From Actinomycetes bacterium (GTDB taxonomy: Bacteria; Actinomycetota; Acidimicrobiia; Acidimicrobiales; CADCSY01), in the NCBI GenBank assembly GCA_025464025.1, contig JAODBP010000342.1, forward strand, positions 1 to 54,819: a stretch of DNA of 54,819 bases, read 5' to 3'. Below the pieces are notes generated by a model. That model did not search any database, had not been told where the DNA came from, and was given only the letters and a program-made list of their open reading frames with translations. Positions 5,646-14,247 of the stretch are shown in pieces. A program made the position numbers and the translations under genes. Each line of letters begins with the position of its first letter. The stretch's first letter is position 1.

Positions 5646-7744
5646 CCGCGCTCATCGAGCGGGTCGGCTTCGAGGTCGACGCCATCGACGTGTTCTGCGG
5701 CTTCGGTGGTTCCTCCCAGGGAATCCACGCCGCCGGGGCCACGGTCATAGCGGCGGCGAACCACAGCGCCTTGGCCATCGAGTGCCACGCCGCGAACTTC
5801 CCGGAGACGGAGCACTGGCAGGCCGACATGGTCGACGTCGCGAACCCGATGGTGCTCGACCGCAAGGGCAAGAAGGTCACCGGCCGCTACCTGGACCCGG
5901 CTGACTTGCCCCGTGCCCGGTTCGCCTGGTTCTCCCCGGCGTGCACCCACCACAGCCCGGCCAACGCGAAGAAGATCTTCGAGTCGGGCCTCCAGCAGGC
6001 GATGTTCGACGACGAGGAGTGGGACGAGCAGGCGTTTGTCAACAGCGAGCGATCGCGGGTGACGATGTCGTGCGTCCTCCGGTACGCCAGGGCCAACCTG
6101 CCGGAGATCGTTGCCGTCGAGAACGTCGTCGAGGTCACGAAGTGGGGGCCGAACCGCGACGGCTCCACCTTCCGGGAGTGGAGCGGCGAGTTCGAGAAGC
6201 TCGGCTACCGCCTCCAGCACCTGTTCCTCAACTCGATGTTCTTCCCGCCGTGCCCGCAGTCGCGCGACCGCTACTACTGCGTCGCCACCCGGTCTCGGAA
6301 CACCCAGCCGGCCCTCGACTACCAGCCGCCCGCCTACTGCGTGAGCGACCGGTGCGGCGGCCGGATGGTCGACGCCGTGCAGACGTTCAAGCGGCCGACC
6401 AAGGCGTGGCCGCTACAGCGGTGGGGGAAGTACCTCGACCAGTACACCTACCGGTGCCCGGACTGTGCCCAGCAGGTGCACCCGGCGTCGTGGATGGCGC
6501 TCTCCGCCATCGACCTGTCGAACCTCGGCGAGACGCTGGGGGAGCGACGGGAGCGCGGCAAGGACGTCGCCGTCTCCACCCGGGAACGCACCCGCCGCGC
6601 CTACTCGAAGTTCTGGCACACGCCGCCCGTGCTCCTCCCTCCCGCCCTCGCCGCCCAGGCGGTCACCCTCCACACCGCCCACACCGCGACCGTCTCGACC
6701 GGGAACCAGGGCTCGGCGGCGACGTACGACGGCAACCGCTCCCGCTCCGCCGCCGAGCAGCTCGCCACCCTCGCCCAGCGCAACGACCAGGCCATGGCCG
6801 TCATCCCGATGGTGGTAAAGGAGAACGGCTCGATCGAGGAGGCCGGCTACCGAGGCCACCACGCCGCCGGACCGCTCGGAGCGATCACCACCCAGACAGC
6901 CCAGCGCCTCGCGTTCGGCGGGGTTGCCCCCCTTCGATCAGGCGTGGGACCGACCGGACTCGCGGAGCACGTGGCATCGCTCGTTGGCCGTAGCCAGCAC
7001 GCGCTTTGCCTCGTCGTCCCGAACCGAACCCACAACGTCGCCCAGCACGCCGCCGACCATGTCGGCCCCGTGATGACGTCCGCCACCCAGATCGTGGTGA
7101 TGGCCGCCGCCGGCAACACCTACGAGGCGACCGGCTACACCCGGGCACGGCAGGGCGGCGACCAGATGTTCACCCTGTCGACCACCTTGGAGCACGGCAC
7201 GGCGTTCCTGCCGGTCCTCCGTGGCGACCACGACCAGCAGCGTCACGCCGGCGAGCCCCTCGACACGATCTCGGCCGGCGGCGGCAAGGGCGGGCACCAC
7301 CACATGCTGGCCACGGCCATGTTCTCGGCGTTCAACGGCGGGCCGGGCGACACCGCATGGCACGGACTGGACGAGCCGCTCAACACCGTCGTCGGATCGA
7401 AGGCCAGCAACATCGGACTGGTCCTCCTGCCGTGGGTCGATCAGTGGCGGTCCAACCCGGCGCTCCTCACCGAGCAGCTCGCCACCGTCACCACCCACAT
7501 GCGGATGTCGCTGGCGTCGGCGCCGCCGTACGAGGGCGAGATCACCGACGACATGCTCGACCTCGTCCACTTCCGGATGCTCGAGCCCGACCCCGAACTC
7601 CGCCGGGCCATGGCGTTCGGCGACGACTACGTCCTCCTCGGCAACAAGGGCCAGATGACCGCCGGGCTCGGGAACGCCGTCACGCCGCCGGTGTCCACAT
7701 GGATCGTCGAGCAGTGCCTAGCCACCCTGCGAGGAGACCAGTGA
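5642..7744 (+). CDS. C5-cytosine DNA methyltransferase, long form with repeated C-terminal motifs
   Basis: 700 aa from the GTG of a GTGA overlap. Motif I FCGFGGSSQG at residues 18-27, catalytic loop SPACTHHSPA with Cys101, ENVVE at 160-164, QSRDRYY for motif VIII and GNAVTPPVS near the end for motif X. The usual PCQ reads PAC. Between motifs VIII and X lie a putative zinc site (CVSDRCGG, YRCPDCAQQ) and at least five degenerate copies of a PLxTI/VTT-like motif: PLGAITTQT, PVMTSATQ, MFTLSTTLEHG, PLDTISAGG, PLNTVVGS. These may form an unusual target-recognition region. It probably modifies phage DNA at C5; the product (5mC or an adduct) cannot be read from sequence. Confidence 0.9.
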   Translation: MTALIERVGFEVDAIDVFCGFGGSSQGIHAAGATVIAAANHSALAIECHAANFPETEHWQADMVDVANPMVLDRKGKKVTGRYLDPADLPRARFAWFSPACTHHSPANAKKIFESGLQQAMFDDEEWDEQAFVNSERSRVTMSCVLRYARANLPEIVAVENVVEVTKWGPNRDGSTFREWSGEFEKLGYRLQHLFLNSMFFPPCPQSRDRYYCVATRSRNTQPALDYQPPAYCVSDRCGGRMVDAVQTFKRPTKAWPLQRWGKYLDQYTYRCPDCAQQVHPASWMALSAIDLSNLGETLGERRERGKDVAVSTRERTRRAYSKFWHTPPVLLPPALAAQAVTLHTAHTATVSTGNQGSAATYDGNRSRSAAEQLATLAQRNDQAMAVIPMVVKENGSIEEAGYRGHHAAGPLGAITTQTAQRLAFGGVAPLRSGVGPTGLAEHVASLVGRSQHALCLVVPNRTHNVAQHAADHVGPVMTSATQIVVMAAAGNTYEATGYTRARQGGDQMFTLSTTLEHGTAFLPVLRGDHDQQRHAGEPLDTISAGGGKGGHHHMLATAMFSAFNGGPGDTAWHGLDEPLNTVVGSKASNIGLVLLPWVDQWRSNPALLTEQLATVTTHMRMSLASAPPYEGEITDDMLDLVHFRMLEPDPELRRAMAFGDDYVLLGNKGQMTAGLGNAVTPPVSTWIVEQCLATLRGDQ

Positions 7745-8271
7745 CCATCACGAAGGCCGAACGTGCCGAGCTGCGTTCCATCGTCCGCCAGCAGTTCAAG
7801 GTGCTCCGTCACGAGGTCGAGCAGCGCGGCGTCGAGCTGCTCGGTGATGTCGAGCAGGAGATCGCGGCGAAGTACCGGGAGGAGGACGAGGCGTGGGGGC
7901 GGGCGACGTTCGTAGCGAACGAGGCGTTGCTGGAGGCGAACCGGAAGGTCAACGACGTGTTCCGGGAGTTGCTCGGCGACGCCCACCACGAGCGAGCGTA
8001 CGTCGACGCCCGACCTCCCCAGCAGCCTGTCCGTCACCGCCAGCAACTTCGCCACGAGGCGAAGACCCGGCTCGACGCCCGGGTCAGAGCCGCCCTGCTC
8101 CAGCTCGACCGGCAGGAAGCCGACCTCCTCCGCAACCTCGCGATGGGCGCGATCGAGTCCGAGGCGGCCCGGGCGTTCCTGACGTCGATCCCGTCCGTCG
8201 GCGAGCTCGTCCCGGCCGCCCGTCTCGCCGAACTCGAGGCGGCGCTGGGTGGCGAGGACCTGGATGGCTGA
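7741..8271 (+). CDS. hypothetical helical protein
   Basis: 176 aa, GTGA overlap with the methyltransferase. Almost entirely charged helix with coiled-coil character (FKVLRHEVEQRGVELLGDVE; AKTRLDARVRAALLQLDRQE). No motif. Its tight coupling to the C5 methyltransferase makes an accessory role plausible but unproven. Confidence 0.75.
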   Translation: MTITKAERAELRSIVRQQFKVLRHEVEQRGVELLGDVEQEIAAKYREEDEAWGRATFVANEALLEANRKVNDVFRELLGDAHHERAYVDARPPQQPVRHRQQLRHEAKTRLDARVRAALLQLDRQEADLLRNLAMGAIESEAARAFLTSIPSVGELVPAARLAELEAALGGEDLDG

Positions 8272-8569
8272 TGATGACCTCGCGCTCATCCCGCTCGACC
8301 TTCCCACCGAGGTGGAGCAGGCGATCCGCCGGCACGAACGCCGCCGCATCGCTGCGCTTCTCGATGGAGATCTCCGTCGGTGCGCGCACGCCATGCAGGC
8401 GGTCCTCGCCGACCCGCCGATCGACCGGGACCGGCGTCAGCAGATGGCCCGGATGTTCACCACACCTCAGCGCCGGTTCCTCAAGGCGTTGCTCGACGGC
8501 GACATGCAGCGCATGGCGCTCCTGCTCGCCGTCCTCATTGAACCGATCGACCCCGGGGAGACCGGCTGA
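8264..8569 (+). CDS. small hypothetical protein
   Basis: 101 aa from the ATG at 8264, overlapping the previous gene by 8 bases. It appears to contain two related helical segments: RRIAALLDGDLRRCAHAMQA and RFLKALLDGDMQRMALLLA. The shared core is (A/K)ALLDGD(L/M)(R/Q)R, an internal duplication. Function unknown. Confidence 0.7.
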   Translation: MADDDLALIPLDLPTEVEQAIRRHERRRIAALLDGDLRRCAHAMQAVLADPPIDRDRRQQMARMFTTPQRRFLKALLDGDMQRMALLLAVLIEPIDPGETG

Positions 8570-9597
8570 TGGGCGCCACGACGATCGAGTGGACGAACGC
8601 CACTTGGAACCCGCTGGTCGGGTGCAGCATCGCGAGCGCTGGTTGCGCCCGGTGTTACGCGGCACGGCAGGCCGCCGGCCGTCTCCGGAACCTGGCCGCC
8701 TACAAGGGGCTGGCCATCCGCCGTGCTGGTGAGCCGGCTGAGTTCACCGGCGAGGTCCGGATCCTGCCGGAGCGGCTCACGCAGCCGTTGCGGTGGCGGG
8801 CACCTCGGATGGTGTTCGTCAACAGCATGTCGGACCTCTTCCATCCGGGTGTCCCGACCGCCTACATCGCCCAGGTGTACGCGGCGATGGCGGTGGCCAA
8901 CGCCCACACGTTCCAGGTCCTGACGAAGCGACCGAAGCGACGGCGGCTATTGCTCGCCTCCTCGACGTTCCAGACGATGGTGGCCACGGCCGCGACGGTC
9001 CTCCTGGGGCAGCGCACGGGATGGCCGGGGTGCGCCGGGGTGGACTCCTGGATCCTGCTCGATGAGCTCACCGACGAGCGGATGTGGCTGCCGCCGTGGC
9101 CGTTGCCGAACGTGTGGGAGGGCGTGTCGGTCGAGGACCAGGCGAACACGTGGCGGCTCAACGATCTGGCCCTGACCAACGCTGCGGTCCGGTGGGTGTC
9201 GGGCGAACCGTTGCTCGGCAGCCTCGACTTGGAGCCGTGGCTGCGATGGCCGTTCTACGAGCCGGCGGCCGGCCGGTTGGACTGGGTGGTGGTCGGCGGG
9301 GAGAGCGGTGACGACAAGGGTGTCAGGCCGATGCACCCCGCCTGGGTGCGGAGCATCCGGGACCAGTGCGCGGAGCACGGGGTGCCCTTCCTCTTCAAGC
9401 AGTGGGGGGAGTGGGGCCATCCGGCTGGACCGGGTGACCCTGCGCTGACGATCGACGGCCGGCTGTTGGAATGGGGCACCCGGCTGGGTCCGGACCACAT
9501 GATGCGGCCGACGTTCGTGCGTCGGATGGGGAAGAAGGCGGCCGGCCGGGTCCTCGATGGCGTCACCCACGACGGCTTCCCGGAGGCTCGACGGTGA
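8569..9597 (+). CDS. phage Gp37/Gp68 family protein (DUF5131, radical-SAM-like)
   Basis: 342 aa. TTIEWTNATWNPLVGC opens the protein, with cysteines in VGCSIASAGCARCYA. FVNSMSDLFHPGV, QVLTKRPKR, GVSVEDQ, RWVSGEPLLG, VVVGGESG and FLFKQWGEW follow in the order typical of DUF5131. The Cys arrangement is like a radical SAM iron-sulfur site, and the family is widespread in phages. Substrate is unknown; a role in DNA or nucleotide modification fits the methyltransferases around it but is inference. Stop of the previous gene overlaps the ATG. Confidence 0.9.
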   Translation: MGATTIEWTNATWNPLVGCSIASAGCARCYAARQAAGRLRNLAAYKGLAIRRAGEPAEFTGEVRILPERLTQPLRWRAPRMVFVNSMSDLFHPGVPTAYIAQVYAAMAVANAHTFQVLTKRPKRRRLLLASSTFQTMVATAATVLLGQRTGWPGCAGVDSWILLDELTDERMWLPPWPLPNVWEGVSVEDQANTWRLNDLALTNAAVRWVSGEPLLGSLDLEPWLRWPFYEPAAGRLDWVVVGGESGDDKGVRPMHPAWVRSIRDQCAEHGVPFLFKQWGEWGHPAGPGDPALTIDGRLLEWGTRLGPDHMMRPTFVRRMGKKAAGRVLDGVTHDGFPEARR

Positions 9598-9830
9598 GCC
9601 GCCGCTTCGACTTCGAGGTCGCCCCGTCGAACCTGTGCCGGCCTCACCTCATGCTGGCCGACCCCTGCGACGGGGAGATCTGGGTGGGCCTGTACTTCGG
9701 TCTCGACGGCTGCGACCCAGCGTTCCGTGTCGACGTGCTCTTGTCCGGGCTCCTCTCCCGCCCGTTCATTGCACTGGCGAACCGTCGATGGGATCGAGCC
9801 GTGGCCCGTCAGAAGGCGTCCCGGTCGTGA
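9594..9830 (+). CDS. small hypothetical protein
   Basis: 78 aa, GTGA overlap start. Contains DGEIWVGLYFGLDGCDPAFR (beta-like) and a basic C-terminus (RRWDRAVARQKASRS). No family recognised. Confidence 0.65.
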   Translation: MSRRFDFEVAPSNLCRPHLMLADPCDGEIWVGLYFGLDGCDPAFRVDVLLSGLLSRPFIALANRRWDRAVARQKASRS

Positions 9831-10081
9831 GCGAGCATCTCGACAAGGCACTGGCGGCCATCGACGCCGCGCGGGATCTCGACCCGAACCAGGACGTCGA
9901 GTACATCGACCTCCTGAGCATCGCCCGCCTCCAGGCCGAGGTCGCTCAGGCCGCAGCTCTCGAACGGATCGCAGACACCCTCGACGAGTTCATTGGGGAG
10001 GAAGGGATCCTCGATCTGATTGCCCAAAGAGTCGAGGACATCTCCACGATCATGTGGGACCCAGCGGCGGCCGAATCGTGA
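9827..10081 (+). CDS. small helical hypothetical protein
   Basis: 84 aa, GTGA overlap start. Acidic and helical (IARLQAEVAQAAALERIADT). Possibly an oligomerising small early protein; no family recognised. Confidence 0.65.
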   Translation: MSEHLDKALAAIDAARDLDPNQDVEYIDLLSIARLQAEVAQAAALERIADTLDEFIGEEGILDLIAQRVEDISTIMWDPAAAES

Positions 10082-10326
10082 CCCGTCTGACCCAGTCCGA
10101 GGCTGAGCAGTGGGCCGCTGTCGCCGCCTACGAGAAGACCAACGACCTCGTCCCCGGCACCGCCTTCCATGGCAGCAGCGACCCCGAGGGCGGCCAAAGC
10201 TTCGAGGGTCGGGCTCGCATGGCCCAGGCCCGCCATCACGCAGACCAGCCCCTCGACATGATCGACCGCCAGGCACTCGAGCGGTTCCCCGACCACATCC
10301 CGATGACCACCGAGGTGCCTTCGTGA
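10078..10326 (+). CDS. small hypothetical protein, VTRLT start
   Basis: 82 aa, GTGA overlap start. Its first residues VTRLTQSEA and the bases around the start are nearly the same as those of the next gene (VTRLTIDAA), which suggests a duplicated translation-start segment. The rest has no recognised motif. Confidence 0.65.
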   Translation: MTRLTQSEAEQWAAVAAYEKTNDLVPGTAFHGSSDPEGGQSFEGRARMAQARHHADQPLDMIDRQALERFPDHIPMTTEVPS

Positions 10327-10640
10327 CCCGCCTGACCATCGATGCCGCCACGGCGCACCAGCAGCTCGTCTGCGTGCTTGTGGCTGACACGCTCCGAGCC
10401 CACGGGTTCGACGCCACCCCGACCGAGTCGACCGTCGAGGTGACCCTCACCGACAACACCGTGACCCTGACGTTCGCCCAGCTCGACCTTCTCGCAGCGC
10501 TGGCTGTCCAGCTCCAGGACCAGTCCGACGGTGAGATCCCGGCGGGCCGGGCGTTCGCTTCGCAGATCCACATGGTGGCGAACCTCCTGACCGAGATCGA
10601 CGCCGATCGATGCCACGCCCTCGCCGGCGGTGACCGGTGA
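10323..10640 (+). CDS. small hypothetical protein, VTRLT start
   Basis: 105 aa, GTGA overlap. A beta hairpin (ESTVEVTLTDNTVTLTFAQ) lies between two helices. No family recognised. It precedes the exonuclease-HD fusion and is coupled to it by another GTGA overlap. Confidence 0.7.
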   Translation: MTRLTIDAATAHQQLVCVLVADTLRAHGFDATPTESTVEVTLTDNTVTLTFAQLDLLAALAVQLQDQSDGEIPAGRAFASQIHMVANLLTEIDADRCHALAGGDR

Positions 10641-11782
10641 TCGGCTGGGTGGACACGGAGACCACCGGGCTGGAGGTCCGGGACGTCCCGCTCGAGGCGG
10701 CGATCGTGATCACCGACGACGACCTCGTCGAGCTCGACGCCGTCGAGATCCTCATGCTCCCGGACGTTCCCCGTGAGGCTCGTTGGGACTGGTTGGAGCG
10801 GGTCCGGTCCCAGCCGGAGGTGCTGGCCATGCACACGAAGTCGGGGCTGATCACCGCCCTGCTTGACCCATGCACGGACAAGGTCACGTCGACATCGTTC
10901 GCGAACATGCACCTCGACTCCTGGCTCGGCTCCGCCCACGGCGGGCAGACGATCATCGAGCCGGGACAGCTGGTCCTTGCCGGCGCCAGTGTCGGCTTCG
11001 ACCGCAAGCAGTTCGAGCGGCACCTCCCCAACGCCGCCCGCTGGTTCCACTACCGGCAGATCGACGTGTCGTCGATCAAGGAGCTGGCGAAGCGGTGGGC
11101 GCCGGACCTGGCCGGCGATTTGCGGTCGGAGGATCGGCCGCACCGGGCGATGGCCGATGTGCGGGACACGATCGACTTGTTGCGCCGCTACCGGGCTGCC
11201 GGGTTCGTCGGCGCACCGACGGCCAACGATCCTGATGCCGACGACGAACTGGGCCTGGTTCGTCGCGACCCCGGCCTCATCCGGCTGATCAGCGGGAAGC
11301 TCGTCAACCCACTGCACCTCCACGTCGACGACGTCGACATCAACGACATCGCCCACGCCCTGGCCCGGCAGTGCCGCTACAACGGCCACGTCGGCGGCTT
11401 CCTCTCGGTCGCCCGGCACTCGATCTGGGTGGCCGAGCACCTCCTGGTCGGCGGGCACCCAGATCACGCTCTGGTCGGACTGCTGCACGATGCCGCCGAG
11501 GCGTACCTGGGTGACATGGTCCGTCCGCTCAAGTACGGCGCAGTCGGCCGGGAGTACCTCGTCGTCGAGGCCAAGGTCGAGGCGGTGGTCGCCGACCGGT
11601 TCGGGCTGCCGTGGCCGATGCCTGACCTGGTGAGCGAGGCCGACAACTTCATCCTCACCCACGTCGAGAAGCCGTCCGCCCGGTCGGCGTGGTTCAGCAC
11701 CCCCGACGAGGACGCCGCCGACTTCCTCGCCCTCTTCCATCGGCTCAGCGCCACCTCGCCGGCCGGGCACGCCGATGCCTGA
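10637..11782 (+). CDS. DEDDh 3'-5' exonuclease fused to HD-domain phosphohydrolase
   Basis: 381 aa. Residues 1-195 form a DnaQ-like exonuclease: WVDTETTGLE gives the first Asp/Glu pair, GASVGFDRKQFE the middle Asp, and RPHRAMADVRDT the His-Asp of the DEDDh set. Residues 220-381 form an HD domain: RYNGHVGGFLSVARHSIWVA, then ALVGLLHDAAEAYLGDM with the HD pair, as in 5'-deoxynucleotidases and other phage HD proteins. Each half alone is common in actinophages; the fusion could degrade nucleic acid and then dephosphorylate the released nucleotides, which is inference. GTG start by GTGA overlap. Confidence 0.85.
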   Translation: MIGWVDTETTGLEVRDVPLEAAIVITDDDLVELDAVEILMLPDVPREARWDWLERVRSQPEVLAMHTKSGLITALLDPCTDKVTSTSFANMHLDSWLGSAHGGQTIIEPGQLVLAGASVGFDRKQFERHLPNAARWFHYRQIDVSSIKELAKRWAPDLAGDLRSEDRPHRAMADVRDTIDLLRRYRAAGFVGAPTANDPDADDELGLVRRDPGLIRLISGKLVNPLHLHVDDVDINDIAHALARQCRYNGHVGGFLSVARHSIWVAEHLLVGGHPDHALVGLLHDAAEAYLGDMVRPLKYGAVGREYLVVEAKVEAVVADRFGLPWPMPDLVSEADNFILTHVEKPSARSAWFSTPDEDAADFLALFHRLSATSPAGHADA

Positions 11783-12206
11783 GCTTCGGACCCCTGAGGG
11801 TCTGGCCAGCCGCCGTGACCGGTGGGCTGCCCGTGAACGGTGCCGGCGGGCGATCGCCGCAGCGCACCCGGAGACGTTCCGGCCGGCGCTCGACAAGGCC
11901 ATGGAGGAAGCGGGCTGGCCGCTCACCCAGTCGTCCGCGTATCGGAGGGCCCACGCGACCGCGACCCGGGCCACCGTCGAAGCACACCGCGAGGAGTTCG
12001 AGACGCTCATGGCCAACCCGCCCGAACCCCAGGAACGTCCGGCACGAGCTACACGGACAGCACCCGACGGCGTGTACGTCCGGGTCGGCGAGGAGGCGTT
12101 GGTCAGGCTCCGGGCCGAGGCCGAACGTCGTGACGTCACCGTGGCATGGCTCGTCCGCCGGGCCGTCGAGCGGAAGCTTCCCGAGTGGGAGGCCCAGGCT
12201 CTGTGA
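11775..12206 (+). CDS. helical protein with C-terminal ribbon-helix-helix-like domain
   Basis: 143 aa, overlapping the previous gene by 8 bases. The N-terminal 80 residues are basic and helical. The C-terminus VYVRVGEEALVRLRAEAE and VTVAWLVRRAVERKL resembles a ribbon-helix-helix or CopG unit, so DNA binding is likely. No closer family recognised. Confidence 0.65.
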   Translation: MPELRTPEGLASRRDRWAARERCRRAIAAAHPETFRPALDKAMEEAGWPLTQSSAYRRAHATATRATVEAHREEFETLMANPPEPQERPARATRTAPDGVYVRVGEEALVRLRAEAERRDVTVAWLVRRAVERKLPEWEAQAL

Positions 12207-12472
12207 ACCCGACCCCGATCCCTGACGACGAGATCTTCGAGGACCATCGGCGGGTCGTGATCGGCCCACCCGCCGGGCATGACCCGACCGGCGACATCCG
12301 CTCGATCGAGGCGCTCATCGCAGACACGCCCGGCATGGGCAAGTGCTTCCGCACCCGGTGGGTTCCCGACGCCAGGGAGATCGAACGCCTCGCCGCTGGT
12401 GAGCCGATCTGGGTGACCCAGTGGGCGCCGCAGATGGTCGTGTTCGACGTCGCCATGACCGAGGAGGCGTAG
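12203..12472 (+). CDS. small hypothetical protein
   Basis: 89 aa from the GTGA overlap. Acidic; contains FRTRWVPDAREIERLAAGEP. No family recognised. Just upstream of the HerA-like ATPase, from which it is separated by two bases and an AGGAGG-like site. Confidence 0.65.
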   Translation: MNPTPIPDDEIFEDHRRVVIGPPAGHDPTGDIRSIEALIADTPGMGKCFRTRWVPDAREIERLAAGEPIWVTQWAPQMVVFDVAMTEEA

Positions 12473-12474
12473 AG

Positions 12475-14247
12475 ATGGCCTCCCTGCACATCTCGCCCAC
12501 CCTCGACCTGCCCGACGACTTCGCCACCGAGAGCATCGGGATCGTCGGCATCCGCGGCTCCGGGAAGTCGAACACCGGTGTCGTGCTTGCCGAGGAGATG
12601 TGGGACGCCCAGATCCCCTGGGTGGCGATCGACCCGAAGGGCGACTGGCACGGCATCCGATCCAGCGCCGACGGCCAGGGCCCCGGCCTCGAAGTCGTCG
12701 TCTTCGGCGGTCTCCACGGCGACCTCCCGCTCGAGCACACTGCCGGCGCCCTCGTCGCCGACCTCCTCGTCGACCACAACCTCACCGCCGTGCTCGACGT
12801 CTCCCGGTTCTCCGGGGCGCAGCTGTCCCGGTTCCTCGTCGACTTCTGCCACCGGCTGTTCTGGCGCCACCAGGAGGAGCCCCACGTGCGCCACGTGTTC
12901 CTGGAGGAGGCGCACCGGTACATCCCGCAGCAGGTCACCTCGGCCACGGCGGCGATGAAGGAGGCGTGCGCGAAGATCCCGCTCGAAGGCCGAGCGTTCG
13001 GGCTCGGGTCATCGACGATGACGCAGCGGCCGGCTCGGCTCCACAAGGACGTGACCACCCAGTTCGGGACCGTGGTCGCGATGCGGGTCATGGCGAAGCA
13101 GGACCGTGACGCTCTCGGCGGCTGGTTCCTGGAGCAGGAGGTCGGCGTCGAGGCGCTGGCCACCCTGTCGACGCTCAAGCCGGGGGAGGGGTGGGTCCTC
13201 TCGCCGCTCGTCCCGTTGTTCGAGCGGGTGTTCTTCCGGCAGCGCCGGACGTTCGACTCGGGTGCCACCCCGAAGGTCGGTCAGGCCCGCCGGAAGCCGG
13301 CCACCGTGGCCGACGTCGACCTCGCTGCGATCGGTGCGGCGATGGCGGACACGATCGAGAAGGCGAAGGCCGACGACCCGAAGGAGCTGCGCAAGCAACT
13401 GGCCGAGCGGGACCGCATGATCGGCGACCTCGAACGGCAACTGGCCGAACGGCCCGACGTCGAGCCCGAAGTCATCACGGTCGACGTTGCTGTGCTCGGG
13501 GAGGCTGGGCTCAGGGCCATCAGCCTCCTCGTCGAGCACCTCGATCGGTGCACGAAGGCGACGGGCTCGGCCGTCGACGGGATCATCGGCGCGCTGGGAA
13601 GGATCGAGGCTGGTGAGCAACCTGGTCGGCAAGACGTACCTGGAGCACGGGCAACTGGTGACGGTGCTCGTGCAGTGGCGGACCGGGACCGGACCGGGCG
13701 GGCCTCGCAACGTGCTGATCCGCCGCTCCGACGGGACGCTGATCGTCCGACCGTTCCGAGGCCTGCGCCGACCACCAGCACCACGGACCTGCCCGCCGGG
13801 GAAGCCAAGATCCTCACGGCCATCGCCCAGTACCCGGACGGCGTCACCAGAGAGCAACTGAGCGTCCTCACCGGCTACAAGAAGTCGTCGCGGGACACCT
13901 ACCTGCAACGGCTCCGCACCCGCGGGTTCATCGAGACCGGCTCAACGATCCGGGCCACCGACGAAGGACGGGACGCCCTCGGCGACGAGTTCGAACCGCT
14001 TCCCACGGGCGAGGCCCTCCAGGAGCACTGGCTGGCCACCCTCCCCGAAGGTGAACGCCGGATCCTCGTCGAGCTACTGGGCGCCTACCCGGCCGGCGTG
14101 TCGCGCGACGACCTGTCCGACGCCACGGGCTACAAGAAGTCCAGCCGCGACACCTACCTCCAGCGGATGCGGTCCCGGCAGCTGGTGACGACCGACGGTG
14201 ACCCCCGGGCCGCTGACGTCCTGTTCGAGGAGGCCCGTCGTGGATGA
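12475..14247 (+). CDS. HerA/FtsK-like ATPase with two C-terminal winged-helix repeats
   Basis: 590 aa; the ATG follows GAGGAGGCG. Walker A GIRGSGKS at residues 25-32, WVAIDPKGDWHG, and the Walker-B-like VRHVFLEEAHRY identify a HerA/DUF87-type ATPase core to about residue 270. A coiled coil follows (ELRKQLAERDRMIGDLERQL). The C-terminus has two copies of a winged helix, each with TGYKKSSRDTYLQR. The linker between coiled coil and winged helices (about 13613-13790) is Arg/Asp/Pro-rich and low in character because another frame there encodes a convincing protein. Likely a DNA-translocating or remodelling motor. Confidence 0.85.
   Translation: MASLHISPTLDLPDDFATESIGIVGIRGSGKSNTGVVLAEEMWDAQIPWVAIDPKGDWHGIRSSADGQGPGLEVVVFGGLHGDLPLEHTAGALVADLLVDHNLTAVLDVSRFSGAQLSRFLVDFCHRLFWRHQEEPHVRHVFLEEAHRYIPQQVTSATAAMKEACAKIPLEGRAFGLGSSTMTQRPARLHKDVTTQFGTVVAMRVMAKQDRDALGGWFLEQEVGVEALATLSTLKPGEGWVLSPLVPLFERVFFRQRRTFDSGATPKVGQARRKPATVADVDLAAIGAAMADTIEKAKADDPKELRKQLAERDRMIGDLERQLAERPDVEPEVITVDVAVLGEAGLRAISLLVEHLDRCTKATGSAVDGIIGALGRIEAGEQPGRQDVPGARATGDGARAVADRDRTGRASQRADPPLRRDADRPTVPRPAPTTSTTDLPAGEAKILTAIAQYPDGVTREQLSVLTGYKKSSRDTYLQRLRTRGFIETGSTIRATDEGRDALGDEFEPLPTGEALQEHWLATLPEGERRILVELLGAYPAGVSRDDLSDATGYKKSSRDTYLQRMRSRQLVTTDGDPRAADVLFEEARRG
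13613..13861 (+). CDS. nested +1-frame gene inside the HerA-like ATPase gene
   Basis: 82 aa in a different frame, fully inside the ATPase gene, from the GTG at 13613. The first 55 residues read like a real small beta protein: LVGKTYLEHGQLVTVLVQW, then GPRNVLIRRSDGTLIVRPF and RGLRR. I recall a free-standing small protein of this type in actinophages. The end after RGLRR is Pro/Ser/Arg-rich and is probably a read-through tail where the ATPase winged-helix code resumes. The ATPase frame over the same bases looks random. Confidence 0.65.
   Translation: MSNLVGKTYLEHGQLVTVLVQWRTGTGPGGPRNVLIRRSDGTLIVRPFRGLRRPPAPRTCPPGKPRSSRPSPSTRTASPESN

Noticed and set aside
9809..12280. 823-aa leftward open frame
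   Set aside because: Antisense shadow in high-GC DNA; the rightward genes here include clear DnaQ and HD motifs.
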